Assembly: GCA_029865665.1 (NCBI GenBank)
Contig: JARXAV010000324.1
Location: forward strand, 1 to 12,818
Source of the DNA: Flectobacillus sp.
Lineage (GTDB): Bacteria > Bacteroidota > Bacteroidia > Cytophagales > Spirosomataceae
Length of the DNA: 12,818 nucleotides
Direction of reading: 5' to 3'
The notes beneath the pieces were generated by a model. The model was not told the DNA's origin and made no database searches. It saw only the letters and a program-made list of their open reading frames with translations. Within the stretch, counting starts at the first letter, position 1, and each line of letters begins with the position of its first letter. Of the stretch, positions 1 through 7,379 are shown piece by piece. The position numbers were made by a program, and so were the translations under genes.

Positions 1-446
1 GCCGTTTCAGCTTTGATTTCGCTCATGACGAAGATGCTGTGGGTACTGCCGATGTTGTCGAGGGCGGCTAGTCGGTTCATCAGAAAGCTTTGGTATTCTC
101 GCATGTCTTTTACGACGATTTTTAACATAAAATCATAGTCGCCCGAAATGTTAAAGCATTCCATTACTTCGGATAGGCTGACAATCTCTTGGACAAATTT
201 TGCCCCTGCTTCTTTGGCGTGTTCTTTCAATCGAATCGAGCAGAATACCATTAAATCTTTTTCTATTTTTTCACGGTCAACTAAGGCTACGTAGGCTTTA
301 ATGACTCCTTCTTTTTCGAGTTTACGTACCCGCTCATAAACAGGGGTAGGCGATAAATTCAAACGGCTCGACAGCTCTTTGGTTGTCAGGTGAGCGTCTT
401 GTTGTAAATGTTTCAGTATTTCTTTGTCGATGGAATCTAATTTCAT
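1..446 (-). CDS. Lrp/AsnC-family transcriptional regulator (3' end cut by window edge)
   Basis: Read on the minus strand from an ATG at 446-444, the frame stays open for about 148 codons to the window edge, so only the last few residues are missing. The protein begins MKLDSIDKEILKHLQQDAHL, followed by the winged-helix pattern typical of Lrp/AsnC (KELSSRLNLS, then PVYERVRKLEKEGVI, about residues 4-55). A RAM/AsnC ligand-binding domain follows: VMECFNISGDYDFMLKIVV sits near residues 95-113, the usual 'GxyDyllkv' region. Family members bind DNA as dimers or octamers and sense amino acids, often leucine, methionine or other small ligands. The gene diverges from metH, and the shared upstream region holds several dyads, so autoregulation or control of metH is plausible but inferred. 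The ligand cannot be told from sequence. Confidence 0.93.
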   Translation of the reverse strand, partial: MKLDSIDKEILKHLQQDAHLTTKELSSRLNLSPTPVYERVRKLEKEGVIKAYVALVDREKIEKDLMVFCSIRLKEHAKEAGAKFVQEIVSLSEVMECFNISGDYDFMLKIVVKDMREYQSFLMNRLAALDNIGSTHSIFVMSEIKAET

Positions 447-776
447 AAGCGTTATTTTCAAAGAGATTTTATCTCGTTTTAGATAGTTAACTGCTAAATT
501 TAGTATTTATTATCTAAATGTATGAAAAAATGCAGTTACATTATCCAAAATACTAATTATAAGTAATTTATTTATCTTTTTGGGATGAAAATCCTGTACT
601 TTTGTGTTATCTAATCATAAATTCAAACAAAACAGCGAACAATTTAGTAGTTTTGTGGGCAATTTAGCTAGAAATTTGCAACTGCTTTAAGGTCAATAAC
701 ATCCGAAAATAGTCAGGAAGCCGATAACTGAAAGCCAATAGCCGAAGTTCGATTTCTTCATAATTATACATACAAT
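447..776. promoter_or_regulatory. Divergent lrp-metH intergenic region with nested dyads
   Basis: This gene-free stretch of 330 bases separates two divergent genes. Nearest lrp is an 8-bp inverted repeat, TTTAGATA (478-485) and TATCTAAA (511-518), almost concentric with the perfect palindrome CTAAATTTAG (494-503). A second inverted repeat, TAACTGC (488-494) and GCAGTTA (532-538), overlaps it. AT-rich dyads of this kind are typical of Lrp-family operators, so they are candidate autoregulatory sites. The metH-proximal half (about 606-776) would be an untranslated leader if transcription starts near 605-615. I see no coding sequence in either strand. Confidence 0.5.
597..604 (+). promoter_or_regulatory. 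Candidate Bacteroidota -7 box for metH (TACTTTTG)
   Basis: TACTTTTG matches the Bacteroidota TAnnTTTG -7 consensus exactly. The nearest upstream TTTG (579-582) is only 14 bases away instead of the usual 19-21, which weakens the call. A second match, TAGTTTTG at 648-655, has no TTTG at the correct distance. Start from the first box would give a leader of roughly 165 bases. Confidence 0.3.
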
Positions 777-3700
777 ATGATCGTAAAACCACATATCAGA
801 GAGGTATTAAAAAAACGAATCCTTGTGCTTGACGGAGCCATGGGGTCGTTGATTCAGGAATATAAATTATCGGATGCCGATTATCGTGGCGAAAAATTCC
901 GTGATTTTCCGCATGAGGTGAAAGGGAATAATGACATGCTTTCGATTACGAAACCAGAAGTCATTAAAGAGATTCATGCTAAATATTTTGAAGCAGGAGC
1001 GGACATTGCTGAAACCAATACGTTCTCGGGTACATCGATTGCCATGGCGGATTACCACATGGAAGATTATGTGTATGAGTTGAACTACGAATCGGCAAAA
1101 ATTGCTCGTGAAGTGGCAGATTTATATACGGCTAAAAACCCTGATAAACCTCGTTATGTGGCAGGTTCGATTGGCCCAACAAACCGTACCTTGTCGCTTT
1201 CTCCCGATGTGAATGACCCTGGTTTTCGTGCTATCTCTTTCGACGAATTGGTAGATGCTTATTACGAGCAGATTCAAGGCTTGGTAGATGGTGGTGCTGA
1301 TGTACTTTTGGTAGAGACTATCTTTGATACCTTAAATGCAAAAGCGGCTTTATATGCCATTGATTTGTATCAGACAGATAAACTTCGTGGTACGATTCGT
1401 CCGTTAAAAAGCCATTCGATTCCGAAACAAGATAATTCGACTGCTCCGTTAGCGGTTACGGATGCTAAAATTCCAGTAATGGTTTCGGGTACGATTACCG
1501 ATGCTTCTGGACGTACCTTGTCAGGACAAACGACGGAAGCTTTTTTAACTTCTGTTTCGCATATTGATTTACTTTCGATTGGTTTGAACTGTGCATTAGG
1601 GGCAGATTTAATGCGTCCTTATGTACAAATTTTAGCAACAGAAGCTCCTTTCTTGGTATCTGCTCACCCGAATGCAGGTTTGCCGAACGAGATGGGAGAA
1701 TACGATCAAACACCTACTGAAATGGCGGTGATTGTGGAGGAATTCTTGCAAAGTGGTTTTATGAATATCATCGGTGGATGCTGTGGTACAACCCCTGCTC
1801 ACATTGCAGAAATTGCGAAAGTAGCTGCAAAATATCCACCTAGAGAAATTCCTGAACCAACGCACATTCAGAAATTATCGGGTTTAGAACCGCTTAAAAT
1901 TACGAAAGAGACGAATTTCGTCAACGTTGGAGAACGTTGTAACGTTACGGGTTCAAAGAAATTTGCTCGTTTGATTCGTGAAAATAAATACGAAGAGGCT
2001 ATTGCCGTTGCTCGTGAACAAGTAGAAGGGGGAGCCCAAGTAATTGACGTGAACCTCGATGAAGGGATGATTGATGGGGTAGAAGCCATGAAAACCTTCT
2101 TGAACTTGTTGATGGCTGAACCTGACATTGCAACCTTGCCAATTATGATTGACTCTTCGAAATGGGAGGTAATTGAGGCAGGTTTGAAGTGTGTACAAGG
2201 GAAGTCGATTGTAAACTCAATCTCGTTAAAAGAAGGAGAAGATAAATTTAGAGAATCAGCAGAAAAGGTAAAACGTTATGGTGCTTCTGCGGTAGTAATG
2301 GCTTTTGACGAAGTTGGTCAGGCAGATTCGTATGAACGTCGTATCGAAATTTGTCAAAGAGCGTATAACATCTTGGTGAACGAAGTAGGGTTCCCTGCGG
2401 AGGACATCATTTTTGACCCGAATATCCTAACGGTTGCCACTGGTTTAGAAGAACACAATAATTATGCGGTGGACTTTATCAATGCCACTCGTTGGATTAA
2501 AGAAAACCTACCGTATGCCAAAGTGTCGGGAGGGGTGTCTAATATCTCGTTCTCTTTCCGTGGAAATGAACCCGTGCGTGAAGCCATGCACACCGTATTT
2601 TTGTACTATGCCATCCAAGCAGGGATGGACATGGGGATTGTAAATGCGGCTCAATTGGGTGTTTATGACGATATCCCAAAAGATATGTTGGAGCTTTGCG
2701 AAGATGTATTGTTAAACCGTCGTGACGATGCCACAGAACGTTTGGTGACTTTTGCCGAAACGGTGAAATCAAAAGGCAAAGAAGTGGTTGTCGATCATGC
2801 TTGGAGAAACGAACCTGTTGGAAAGCGTTTAGAATATGCCTTAATTAAAGGATTAACCGAGTTTATTGACCAAGATACAGAGGAGGCTCGCCAGTTGGCA
2901 GACAAACCGCTACACGTAATTGAAGGCCCATTGATGGACGGTATGAACGTGGTTGGAGATTTGTTTGGTGCTGGTAAAATGTTCTTACCTCAGGTAGTAA
3001 AATCGGCAAGGGTAATGAAAAAAGCCGTAGCGTATTTACTGCCATTTATTGAGGAGGAGAAACTACGAAACAGCCCCCCAACCCCCGAAGGGGGAGTAAA
3101 AACGACGCAAGAATGGGAAACGGCAGACCCTACCTTGTATGGTCTTTTGAAAGAGTTTGCAGTGAGAATGAGAAATCAGCCAACTCCAGCAGAAGAAACG
3201 TTATGGAATGCGTTGAGTGGGAAACAATTAGAAGGATATAAGTTTAGAAGACAACATATTATTGGCTCATACATTGCTGATTTTATTTGTTTAAAACTCA
3301 ATTTGATTATTGAAATAGATGGTTCTATTCATCAACTTCCAGAAAATCAGACTTCTGATGTAGAAAGAACAAACTGGTTGAATAGACAAGGGTATCGTGT
3401 GATTCGGTTTACGAATGAAGAGGTATTAACAAATCTAGAAGCTGTTTTGGAGAAAATTCTCTTCACCCTTCAAACAGTTCCCCCTTCGGGGGCGGAGGGG
3501 GCTAGCTCGGGGGCTGGACGTATCCTACTCGCTACCGTAAAAGGTGATGTACACGATATTGGTAAAAATATCGTTGGGGTAGTTCTAGCATGTAATAACT
3601 ACGAAATCATCGACTTAGGAGTGATGGTTCCTACGAATGTGATTTTGGAAGAAGCTAAAAAACACAACGTCGATATTATTGGCTTATCGGGTTTAATTAC

Positions 3701-5060
3701 GCCTTCTTTGGATGAAATGGTGGGGGTGGCGAAAGAAATGGAGCGTCAAGGTTTCAAAATTCCATTGTTAATTGGTGGAGCAACAACCTCTCGTATTCAT
3801 ACCGCCGTGAAAATTGACCCACATTATTCTGGCCCTGTTATTCACGTATTGGATGCTTCAAAAAGTGTACCTGTGGCTGGTCGCTTAATGCAGAATGACC
3901 AAACGCATCAGGAAATTTATGACGAAATTAAGGTAGAATACGCTCGTTTGAGAACGGAACACGCTAGTCGTCAGAAAGATAAAAATTACGTAGCCATTGG
4001 AAAAGCTCGTGAAAATAAAGTGAAAATTGACTGGTCGGATTTCAAAGCTAAAAAACCTGCATTCTTGGGTAATAAGTATTTTGATAATTACGATTTAGCA
4101 GAAATTGCTCGTTACATCGACTGGACTCCATTCTTTGCAACATGGCAACTTTCGGGTAAATATCCGAAGATTTTTGAAAATGAAGTAGTAGGTGCAGAAG
4201 CTCGTAAATTGTTTGATGATGCTCAAGTATTGTTAAAAGATATAGTTGAGAATAAATTACTAACAGCTCGTGCAGTAGTTGGCTTCTATCCAGTAAACTC
4301 AAAAGACGATGATCTTCTCGTAAGTCCAGTTGCTCCTAAAACAGGGGATTCTTTGGGCGTTGTAGAGGTTGCTTGTGATAAACATGGCTCACACAAATAT
4401 TTTAATGGCATTCCTGTGGCTTCGGTTTCTCCTTTGTTAGAAAAAGGAACAACCTTACATCATTTACGCCAACAAGGACAAAAAGCATCGAGCTTGCCAA
4501 ATATCTGTTTGAGTGATTTTGTCGCTCCTGCCGATGGACAATCAGAGCTTGACTATGTGGGTGCATTTGCAGTAACAACAGGGATTGGTATTGAAGCCTT
4601 GATTGAGAAGTATGACAAAGAAAATGACGATTACAACTCAATTATGGTAAAGGCTCTTGCCGACCGTTTAGCCGAAGCCTTTGCAGAGTTGATGCACGAA
4701 CGTACTCGTAAGGAATTCTGGGGTTATTCAAACGAAGGGGATTTAAGTATAGAGGATTTGATTTCTGAGAAATATGACGGTATTCGTCCTGCACCAGGCT
4801 ATCCAGCTTGTCCAGACCATACCGAAAAGCGTGGTTTGTTTGACTTGTTAGAAGCAGAGAAAACAGGAATTATCTTAACAGAAAGCTTTGCTATGTATCC
4901 TGCAAGTGCTGTTTCGGGTTGGTATTTCTCTCATCCAGATAGCAAATATTTTGGTTTAGGTAAAATTGCCAAAGACCAAGTAGAGGATTATGCAAAACGT
5001 ATCAATTACTCGTTAGAGGATACCGAACGCTGGTTAGCTCCTGTTTTGAATTACGATTAA
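777..5060 (+). CDS. metH: Cobalamin-dependent methionine synthase with an in-frame DUF559 insertion
   Basis: MetH transfers a methyl group from 5-methyltetrahydrofolate to homocysteine through methylcobalamin, in the cytoplasm, making methionine and tetrahydrofolate. All modules are visible. The homocysteine domain (about 8-350) has its zinc ligands at C272, C335 and C336 ([10 protein letters not shown]). The pterin domain starts near 381 with [16 protein letters not shown]. The cobalamin cap spans about 683-762. The Rossmann B12 domain carries GDVHDIGKN with the cobalt-ligating H926. The C-terminal activation/SAM domain has [12 protein letters not shown] (R1337, Y1342). The length of 1427 residues compares with 1227 in E. 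coli; a 144-residue DUF559 cassette (766-909) and about 31 extra residues in the homocysteine domain (about 200-230) explain the excess. The ATG fits the family N-terminus ([11 protein letters not shown]). Because every catalytic landmark survives in one frame, the enzyme is probably active, but this is inferred. Confidence 0.97.
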   Translation: MIVKPHIREVLKKRILVLDGAMGSLIQEYKLSDADYRGEKFRDFPHEVKGNNDMLSITKPEVIKEIHAKYFEAGADIAETNTFSGTSIAMADYHMEDYVYELNYESAKIAREVADLYTAKNPDKPRYVAGSIGPTNRTLSLSPDVNDPGFRAISFDELVDAYYEQIQGLVDGGADVLLVETIFDTLNAKAALYAIDLYQTDKLRGTIRPLKSHSIPKQDNSTAPLAVTDAKIPVMVSGTITDASGRTLSGQTTEAFLTSVSHIDLLSIGLNCALGADLMRPYVQILATEAPFLVSAHPNAGLPNEMGEYDQTPTEMAVIVEEFLQSGFMNIIGGCCGTTPAHIAEIAKVAAKYPPREIPEPTHIQKLSGLEPLKITKETNFVNVGERCNVTGSKKFARLIRENKYEEAIAVAREQVEGGAQVIDVNLDEGMIDGVEAMKTFLNLLMAEPDIATLPIMIDSSKWEVIEAGLKCVQGKSIVNSISLKEGEDKFRESAEKVKRYGASAVVMAFDEVGQADSYERRIEICQRAYNILVNEVGFPAEDIIFDPNILTVATGLEEHNNYAVDFINATRWIKENLPYAKVSGGVSNISFSFRGNEPVREAMHTVFLYYAIQAGMDMGIVNAAQLGVYDDIPKDMLELCEDVLLNRRDDATERLVTFAETVKSKGKEVVVDHAWRNEPVGKRLEYALIKGLTEFIDQDTEEARQLADKPLHVIEGPLMDGMNVVGDLFGAGKMFLPQVVKSARVMKKAVAYLLPFIEEEKLRNSPPTPEGGVKTTQEWETADPTLYGLLKEFAVRMRNQPTPAEETLWNALSGKQLEGYKFRRQHIIGSYIADFICLKLNLIIEIDGSIHQLPENQTSDVERTNWLNRQGYRVIRFTNEEVLTNLEAVLEKILFTLQTVPPSGAEGASSGAGRILLATVKGDVHDIGKNIVGVVLACNNYEIIDLGVMVPTNVILEEAKKHNVDIIGLSGLITPSLDEMVGVAKEMERQGFKIPLLIGGATTSRIHTAVKIDPHYSGPVIHVLDASKSVPVAGRLMQNDQTHQEIYDEIKVEYARLRTEHASRQKDKNYVAIGKARENKVKIDWSDFKAKKPAFLGNKYFDNYDLAEIARYIDWTPFFATWQLSGKYPKIFENEVVGAEARKLFDDAQVLLKDIVENKLLTARAVVGFYPVNSKDDDLLVSPVAPKTGDSLGVVEVACDKHGSHKYFNGIPVASVSPLLEKGTTLHHLRQQGQKASSLPNICLSDFVAPADGQSELDYVGAFAVTTGIGIEALIEKYDKENDDYNSIMVKALADRLAEAFAELMHERTRKEFWGYSNEGDLSIEDLISEKYDGIRPAPGYPACPDHTEKRGLFDLLEAEKTGIILTESFAMYPASAVSGWYFSHPDSKYFGLGKIAKDQVEDYAKRINYSLEDTERWLAPVLNYD
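3072..3096 (+). repeat. Left inverted repeat of the DUF559 cassette
   Basis: C/G-rich arm with an internal hairpin CCCCC-GAA-GGGGG at 3082-3094. Its reverse complement matches the right arm at 3478-3503: the 13-base core is identical and the outer GGGGG(G)CT is shared, with a few mismatches and one gap between. It is translated as SPPTPEGGV within MetH. Confidence 0.8.
3478..3503 (-). repeat. Right inverted repeat of the DUF559 cassette
   Basis: Contains CCCCC-TTC-GGGGG at 3480-3492 followed by CGGAGGGGGCT, the inverted counterpart of the left arm. It is translated as VPPSGAEGA within MetH. The triplet AGC follows directly (3504-3506) and AGC also begins the left arm (3072-3074); this could be a 3-bp target duplication or chance. 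Confidence 0.78.
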
Positions 5061-5077
5061 TATTATCAATAAACAGG

Positions 5078-5125
5078 CAAAATAAACCCTGACAGTGGTC
5101 AACGACCCTGTCAGGGTTTATTTTG
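5078..5125 (+). terminator. Strong hairpin terminator after metH
   Basis: An 18-bp perfect inverted repeat (arms 5078-5095 and 5108-5125) has the core CCCTGACAG / CTGTCAGGG flanked by AAAATAAA and TTTATTTT. The loop can pair further (GGTC 5097-5100 with GACC 5104-5107). The A/T flanks on both sides would allow termination in either direction. It lies 18 bases after the metH stop codon. Confidence 0.85.
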
Positions 5126-5137
5126 TCCTAGACTGAC

Positions 5138-5200
5138 ACCATCGCATTTCGCTTAGTCCTGAAAGTGCGATACACATCAGCAATGGGAGTTAGCCCATCG
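5138..5200 (-). repeat. Degenerate intergenic palindromic (REP-like) repeat, copy 1
   Basis: Two dyads lie side by side: ATCGCATTT (5141-5149) with AAGTGCGAT (5163-5171), 8 of 9 pairing, and ATGGG (5183-5187) with CCCAT (5194-5198) around loop AGTTAG. Read on the minus strand, GGGCTAACTCCCAT followed by GTGTATCGCACTTT aligns with the element at 12781-12818 (GGGCTTCACCCTAG followed by GTGTGTCGCCCTTT). It is therefore a dispersed non-coding repeat family. Its mobiliser, for example a REP-associated transposase, is not in this window. Confidence 0.6.
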
Positions 5201-5233
5201 TCTTCGTTCATCAAAATTGAATTTTAACTTGCC

Positions 5234-6016
5234 ATGTTTTACGTACTTTCTAAAGTTATTTTCTATTTATTAATGCCTATCACTTTGGCATTATTATGTT
5301 TGTTATACGCATTTTTTAAAGCAAATAAAGGGCTTTCTAAAACCTTTATTGGTTTAGGAATAGTGCTTATTATGCTCTTTGGCAATGGCTTTTTGGTCAA
5401 TCAAGTTTTGAGAGCTTATGAGTATCCTCCTACAGATGCAAGTACCCTTGTAGAACCCTATGATGTAGGTATTATTCTTACGGGAGGTATGATTAAAAAT
5501 CGTGGCACAGTTGGTCAAGAAATTTTCGTTGGAGAAAATGCCGACCGTTTTTTGCAGCCCCTTCGGTTATACAAAATGGGCAAAATAAAGAAAATTTTGA
5601 TAACAGGAGGAAGTACCGATTTGGCAGTAATGAGAAAAGACGTTGCCCATGAAACCCGAGAGGTTGCTAAGTTATTGATCGAATTAGGCGTAAAATCGAG
5701 CGATTTAGTATTAGAAACCAGAGCGAGAAATACACATGAGAACGCCACTTTTACAGCGGCTATTCTGAAAAAGAATCCAAGTTTAGGAAAACGCTTCCTT
5801 GTTTTCTCTACTGCTTGGCATTTACCAAGAGTAAAAGGCTGTTTTGAGAAAGTAGGAGTGAAGGCTGATTATTTTGGAACCTGTTATATCGGAGAAGCTA
5901 CTTCCCTAACGCTAGATTCACTTTTAATGCCTCGTGAACAACGGATTCATCAGTCTTATTTTATTGTACACGAATGGATTGGATTCTTAATGTATAAATT
6001 GATTGGATATTGTTAA
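5234..6016 (+). CDS. ElyC/SanA/YdcF-family (DUF218) membrane protein
   Basis: The protein has 260 residues with two N-terminal membrane segments (about 8-28 and 38-58) and a DUF218/YdcF domain (about 76-235) predicted to face the periplasm. Family hallmarks are YDVGIILTGG (76-85), NADRF (102-106), KILITGG (120-126), the ETRARNTHENA motif (161-171), and STAWHLPR (192-199). The size and two-segment layout resemble E. coli ElyC, which affects peptidoglycan assembly and undecaprenyl-phosphate use in the cold; whether this protein shares that role is inferred. The biochemical activity of the family is not well defined. The ATG at 5234 starts directly in a basic-hydrophobic membrane anchor, which supports it. 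The gene stands alone between a terminator and a convergent pfkA. Confidence 0.85.
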   Translation: MFYVLSKVIFYLLMPITLALLCLLYAFFKANKGLSKTFIGLGIVLIMLFGNGFLVNQVLRAYEYPPTDASTLVEPYDVGIILTGGMIKNRGTVGQEIFVGENADRFLQPLRLYKMGKIKKILITGGSTDLAVMRKDVAHETREVAKLLIELGVKSSDLVLETRARNTHENATFTAAILKKNPSLGKRFLVFSTAWHLPRVKGCFEKVGVKADYFGTCYIGEATSLTLDSLLMPREQRIHQSYFIVHEWIGFLMYKLIGYC

Positions 6017-6076
6017 AAGGGTCAGCAGATTTTAATCCGTTGCGTGTAGGGTCTTTGTAAACCAGATGTCTTCTAA

Positions 6077-6120
6077 GCTAAAAAACCTGACAAATTTTGA
6101 AATCTGTCAGGTTTTTTAGC
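6077..6120. terminator. Bidirectional hairpin terminator between elyC-like gene and pfkA
   Basis: A perfect 16-bp inverted repeat (6077-6092 and 6105-6120) reads GCTAAAAAACCTGACA / TGTCAGGTTTTTTAGC with a 12-base loop. The stem carries A and T runs on both sides, so it can serve the plus-strand gene ending at 6016 and the minus-strand pfkA ending at 6140. The CCTGACA core also occurs in the metH terminator. Confidence 0.85.
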
Positions 6121-6139
6121 ATTTAATTCTCAAGAGAAA

Positions 6140-7111
6140 TTATCTCAAGATAGAAGCCATTCTCAATAAATCCTTATTGATTAATTTTTTCTTTGTGATG
6201 GTATCATGGAAAGGAGTGTAAACCAATTCATCGTTTACAATACCTGCCATTACGTTTTTCTCACCTTTCAATAGACCTTCTAAAGCACCTAGTCCAAGAC
6301 GACTAGCCAAAATACGGTCATAAGCTGTTGGGCTACCACCACGTTGGATGTGGCCTAAGTTCGTTACACGAATATCCACAGGAACATCAATTGAATTTTT
6401 GATACTTGTTGCAATTTGAGCTGCATTTCCTTCTTCATCACCTTCGGCAACTACAACAATTGAAGATGATTTTTTACGGTCAAAACCTGCTTTTAAGGTA
6501 GCAATTACATCGTCAATCGTCTGTTTTTCTTCTGGAATCAAAATAGATTCTGCTCCACCTGAAATACCCGATTGAATAGCGATATAACCAGAGTCACGTC
6601 CCATTACTTCAATAAAGAAGATACGATCATGCGAATCGGCTGTATCACGGATTTTATCAATAGCATCTAATGCTGTATTAACACCTGTGTCATAACCAAT
6701 GGTATCATCTGTTCCGAACAAGTCATTGTCGATTGTTCCTGGAGCACCTACCGTTGGAATTTGATATTCATTAAAGAAAATCTCAGCACCTGTAAATGTA
6801 CCATTCCCACCGATTGCCACTAACCCTTCGATACCATGTGCTTTTAATTGCTCGTATGCTTTTTTACGACCCTCAGGAGTCATGAACTCTTTACTACGAG
6901 CTGATTTCAAGATTGTACCACCACGTTGGATGATATTACTTACTGATTGAGAGTTTAAAGGAATAATATCTCCTTTAATCATTCCGTTATAGCCTCGGAT
7001 AATACCGAAAACTTCCACTCCATAATGGATACCTCCACGTACTACTGCTCTAATACAAGCATTCATACCCGGGGCATCACCACCTGAAGTAAATACTGCG
7101 ATTCTTTTCAT
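6140..7111 (-). CDS. pfkA: ATP-type 6-phosphofructokinase
   Basis: PfkA phosphorylates fructose 6-phosphate to fructose 1,6-bisphosphate, the committed step of glycolysis, as a cytoplasmic tetramer. The 323-residue length and start (MKRIAVFTSGGDAPGMNA) match bacterial PfkA closely (320 in E. coli). Visible motifs are the nucleotide loop GGDAPG (10-15), PGTIDND (124-130) with catalytic D128 and T126, the IDKIRDTADSHDR stretch (151-163) with R163, and MGRDSG (170-175). Gly104 and Gly125 are retained, which in this family points to ATP and not pyrophosphate as donor. One oddity is that the usual GGDG loop reads GGNG, placing Asn103 (codon AAT) at the Mg-contacting Asp103 position. The neighbour on the 3' side converges across a shared terminator; the gene appears monocistronic. 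Confidence 0.96.
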   Translation of the reverse strand: MKRIAVFTSGGDAPGMNACIRAVVRGGIHYGVEVFGIIRGYNGMIKGDIIPLNSQSVSNIIQRGGTILKSARSKEFMTPEGRKKAYEQLKAHGIEGLVAIGGNGTFTGAEIFFNEYQIPTVGAPGTIDNDLFGTDDTIGYDTGVNTALDAIDKIRDTADSHDRIFFIEVMGRDSGYIAIQSGISGGAESILIPEEKQTIDDVIATLKAGFDRKKSSSIVVVAEGDEEGNAAQIATSIKNSIDVPVDIRVTNLGHIQRGGSPTAYDRILASRLGLGALEGLLKGEKNVMAGIVNDELVYTPFHDTITKKKLINKDLLRMASILR

Positions 7112-7178
7112 TTAAATTGATGCTGTTAAGTCGATTAAGCAGTTTCCCAAATATTTTTGCTTTTTATGCAAAACCCTA

Positions 7179-7186
7179 CAAATTTA
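7179..7186 (-). promoter_or_regulatory. Candidate -7 box for pfkA (TAAATTTG on the minus strand)
   Basis: Exact match to the Bacteroidota TAnnTTTG consensus, 68 bases before the pfkA start. The -33 TTTG partner is not at the expected spacing, so the call rests on the -7 box and position alone. Confidence 0.35.
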
Positions 7187-7379
7187 TTGCTAATAAATCA
7201 GCTTTCTAACCTTTTTTACAAAAATTAGCGTATTTCTTGATGATTTTACTAACAATTTGCAAATTTCCAATGTTATTTTGAACCGAACGAATTTTTATAC
7301 TCTTGATTCTAATGCCTTTACGAATATCCAAAAAAACATGGCCTTTTCCTAATATCTCAGCCCTGATGACTGTTAATCT

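Larger units (their letters stand above)
3072..3503 (+). mobile_element. In-frame DUF559 nuclease-like cassette bounded by C/G-rich inverted repeats, inside metH
   Basis: This segment interrupts MetH between cap-domain PFIEEEK and the [15 protein letters not shown] strand of the B12 domain. Its ends are AGCCCCCC and GGGGGCT, it is 432 bases long, and it adds exactly 144 codons (residues 766-909). Residues about 790-896 form a DUF559 domain, related to very-short-patch-repair (Vsr-like) endonucleases of the PD-(D/E)XK fold: [14 protein letters not shown] (E806), [17 protein letters not shown] (D835), [11 protein letters not shown] (E846, D848, H852), then [13 protein letters not shown]. All expected acidic residues are present, so the domain could be catalytically competent. 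Arginine is mostly AGA here (6 of 8), while the surrounding metH prefers CGT, which suggests a separate origin. An internal ATG at 3168 could start a free-standing DUF559 protein, but no ribosome-binding signal supports it. Mobility is inferred from structure; no recombinase is encoded here. Confidence 0.82.

Noticed and set aside
597..776. Bona fide cobalamin or SAM-I riboswitch
   Set aside because: Only fragments of the conserved boxes are present, and the invariant core segments are missing or changed, so I list it as a question and not as a feature.
867..1058. Minus-strand open frames within metH and other genes
   Set aside because: These short frames have no recognisable domains and lie entirely opposite strongly conserved coding sequence.
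3082..3094. CCCCCGAAGGGGG as an intrinsic terminator
   Set aside because: The stem is only 5 bp, has no T tract after it, and lies within an open coding frame; it fits better as part of the inverted ends of the cassette.
3072..3503. Intein in MetH
   Set aside because: The insert has no HINT-type blocks, no Cys/Ser/Thr plus His-Asn splice junction, and its content is a plain DUF559 domain bounded by DNA palindromes.
777..5060. metH as a pseudogene broken by the insertion
   Set aside because: The reading frame is continuous and all catalytic and ligand residues on both sides are kept, so disruption is not supported by the sequence.
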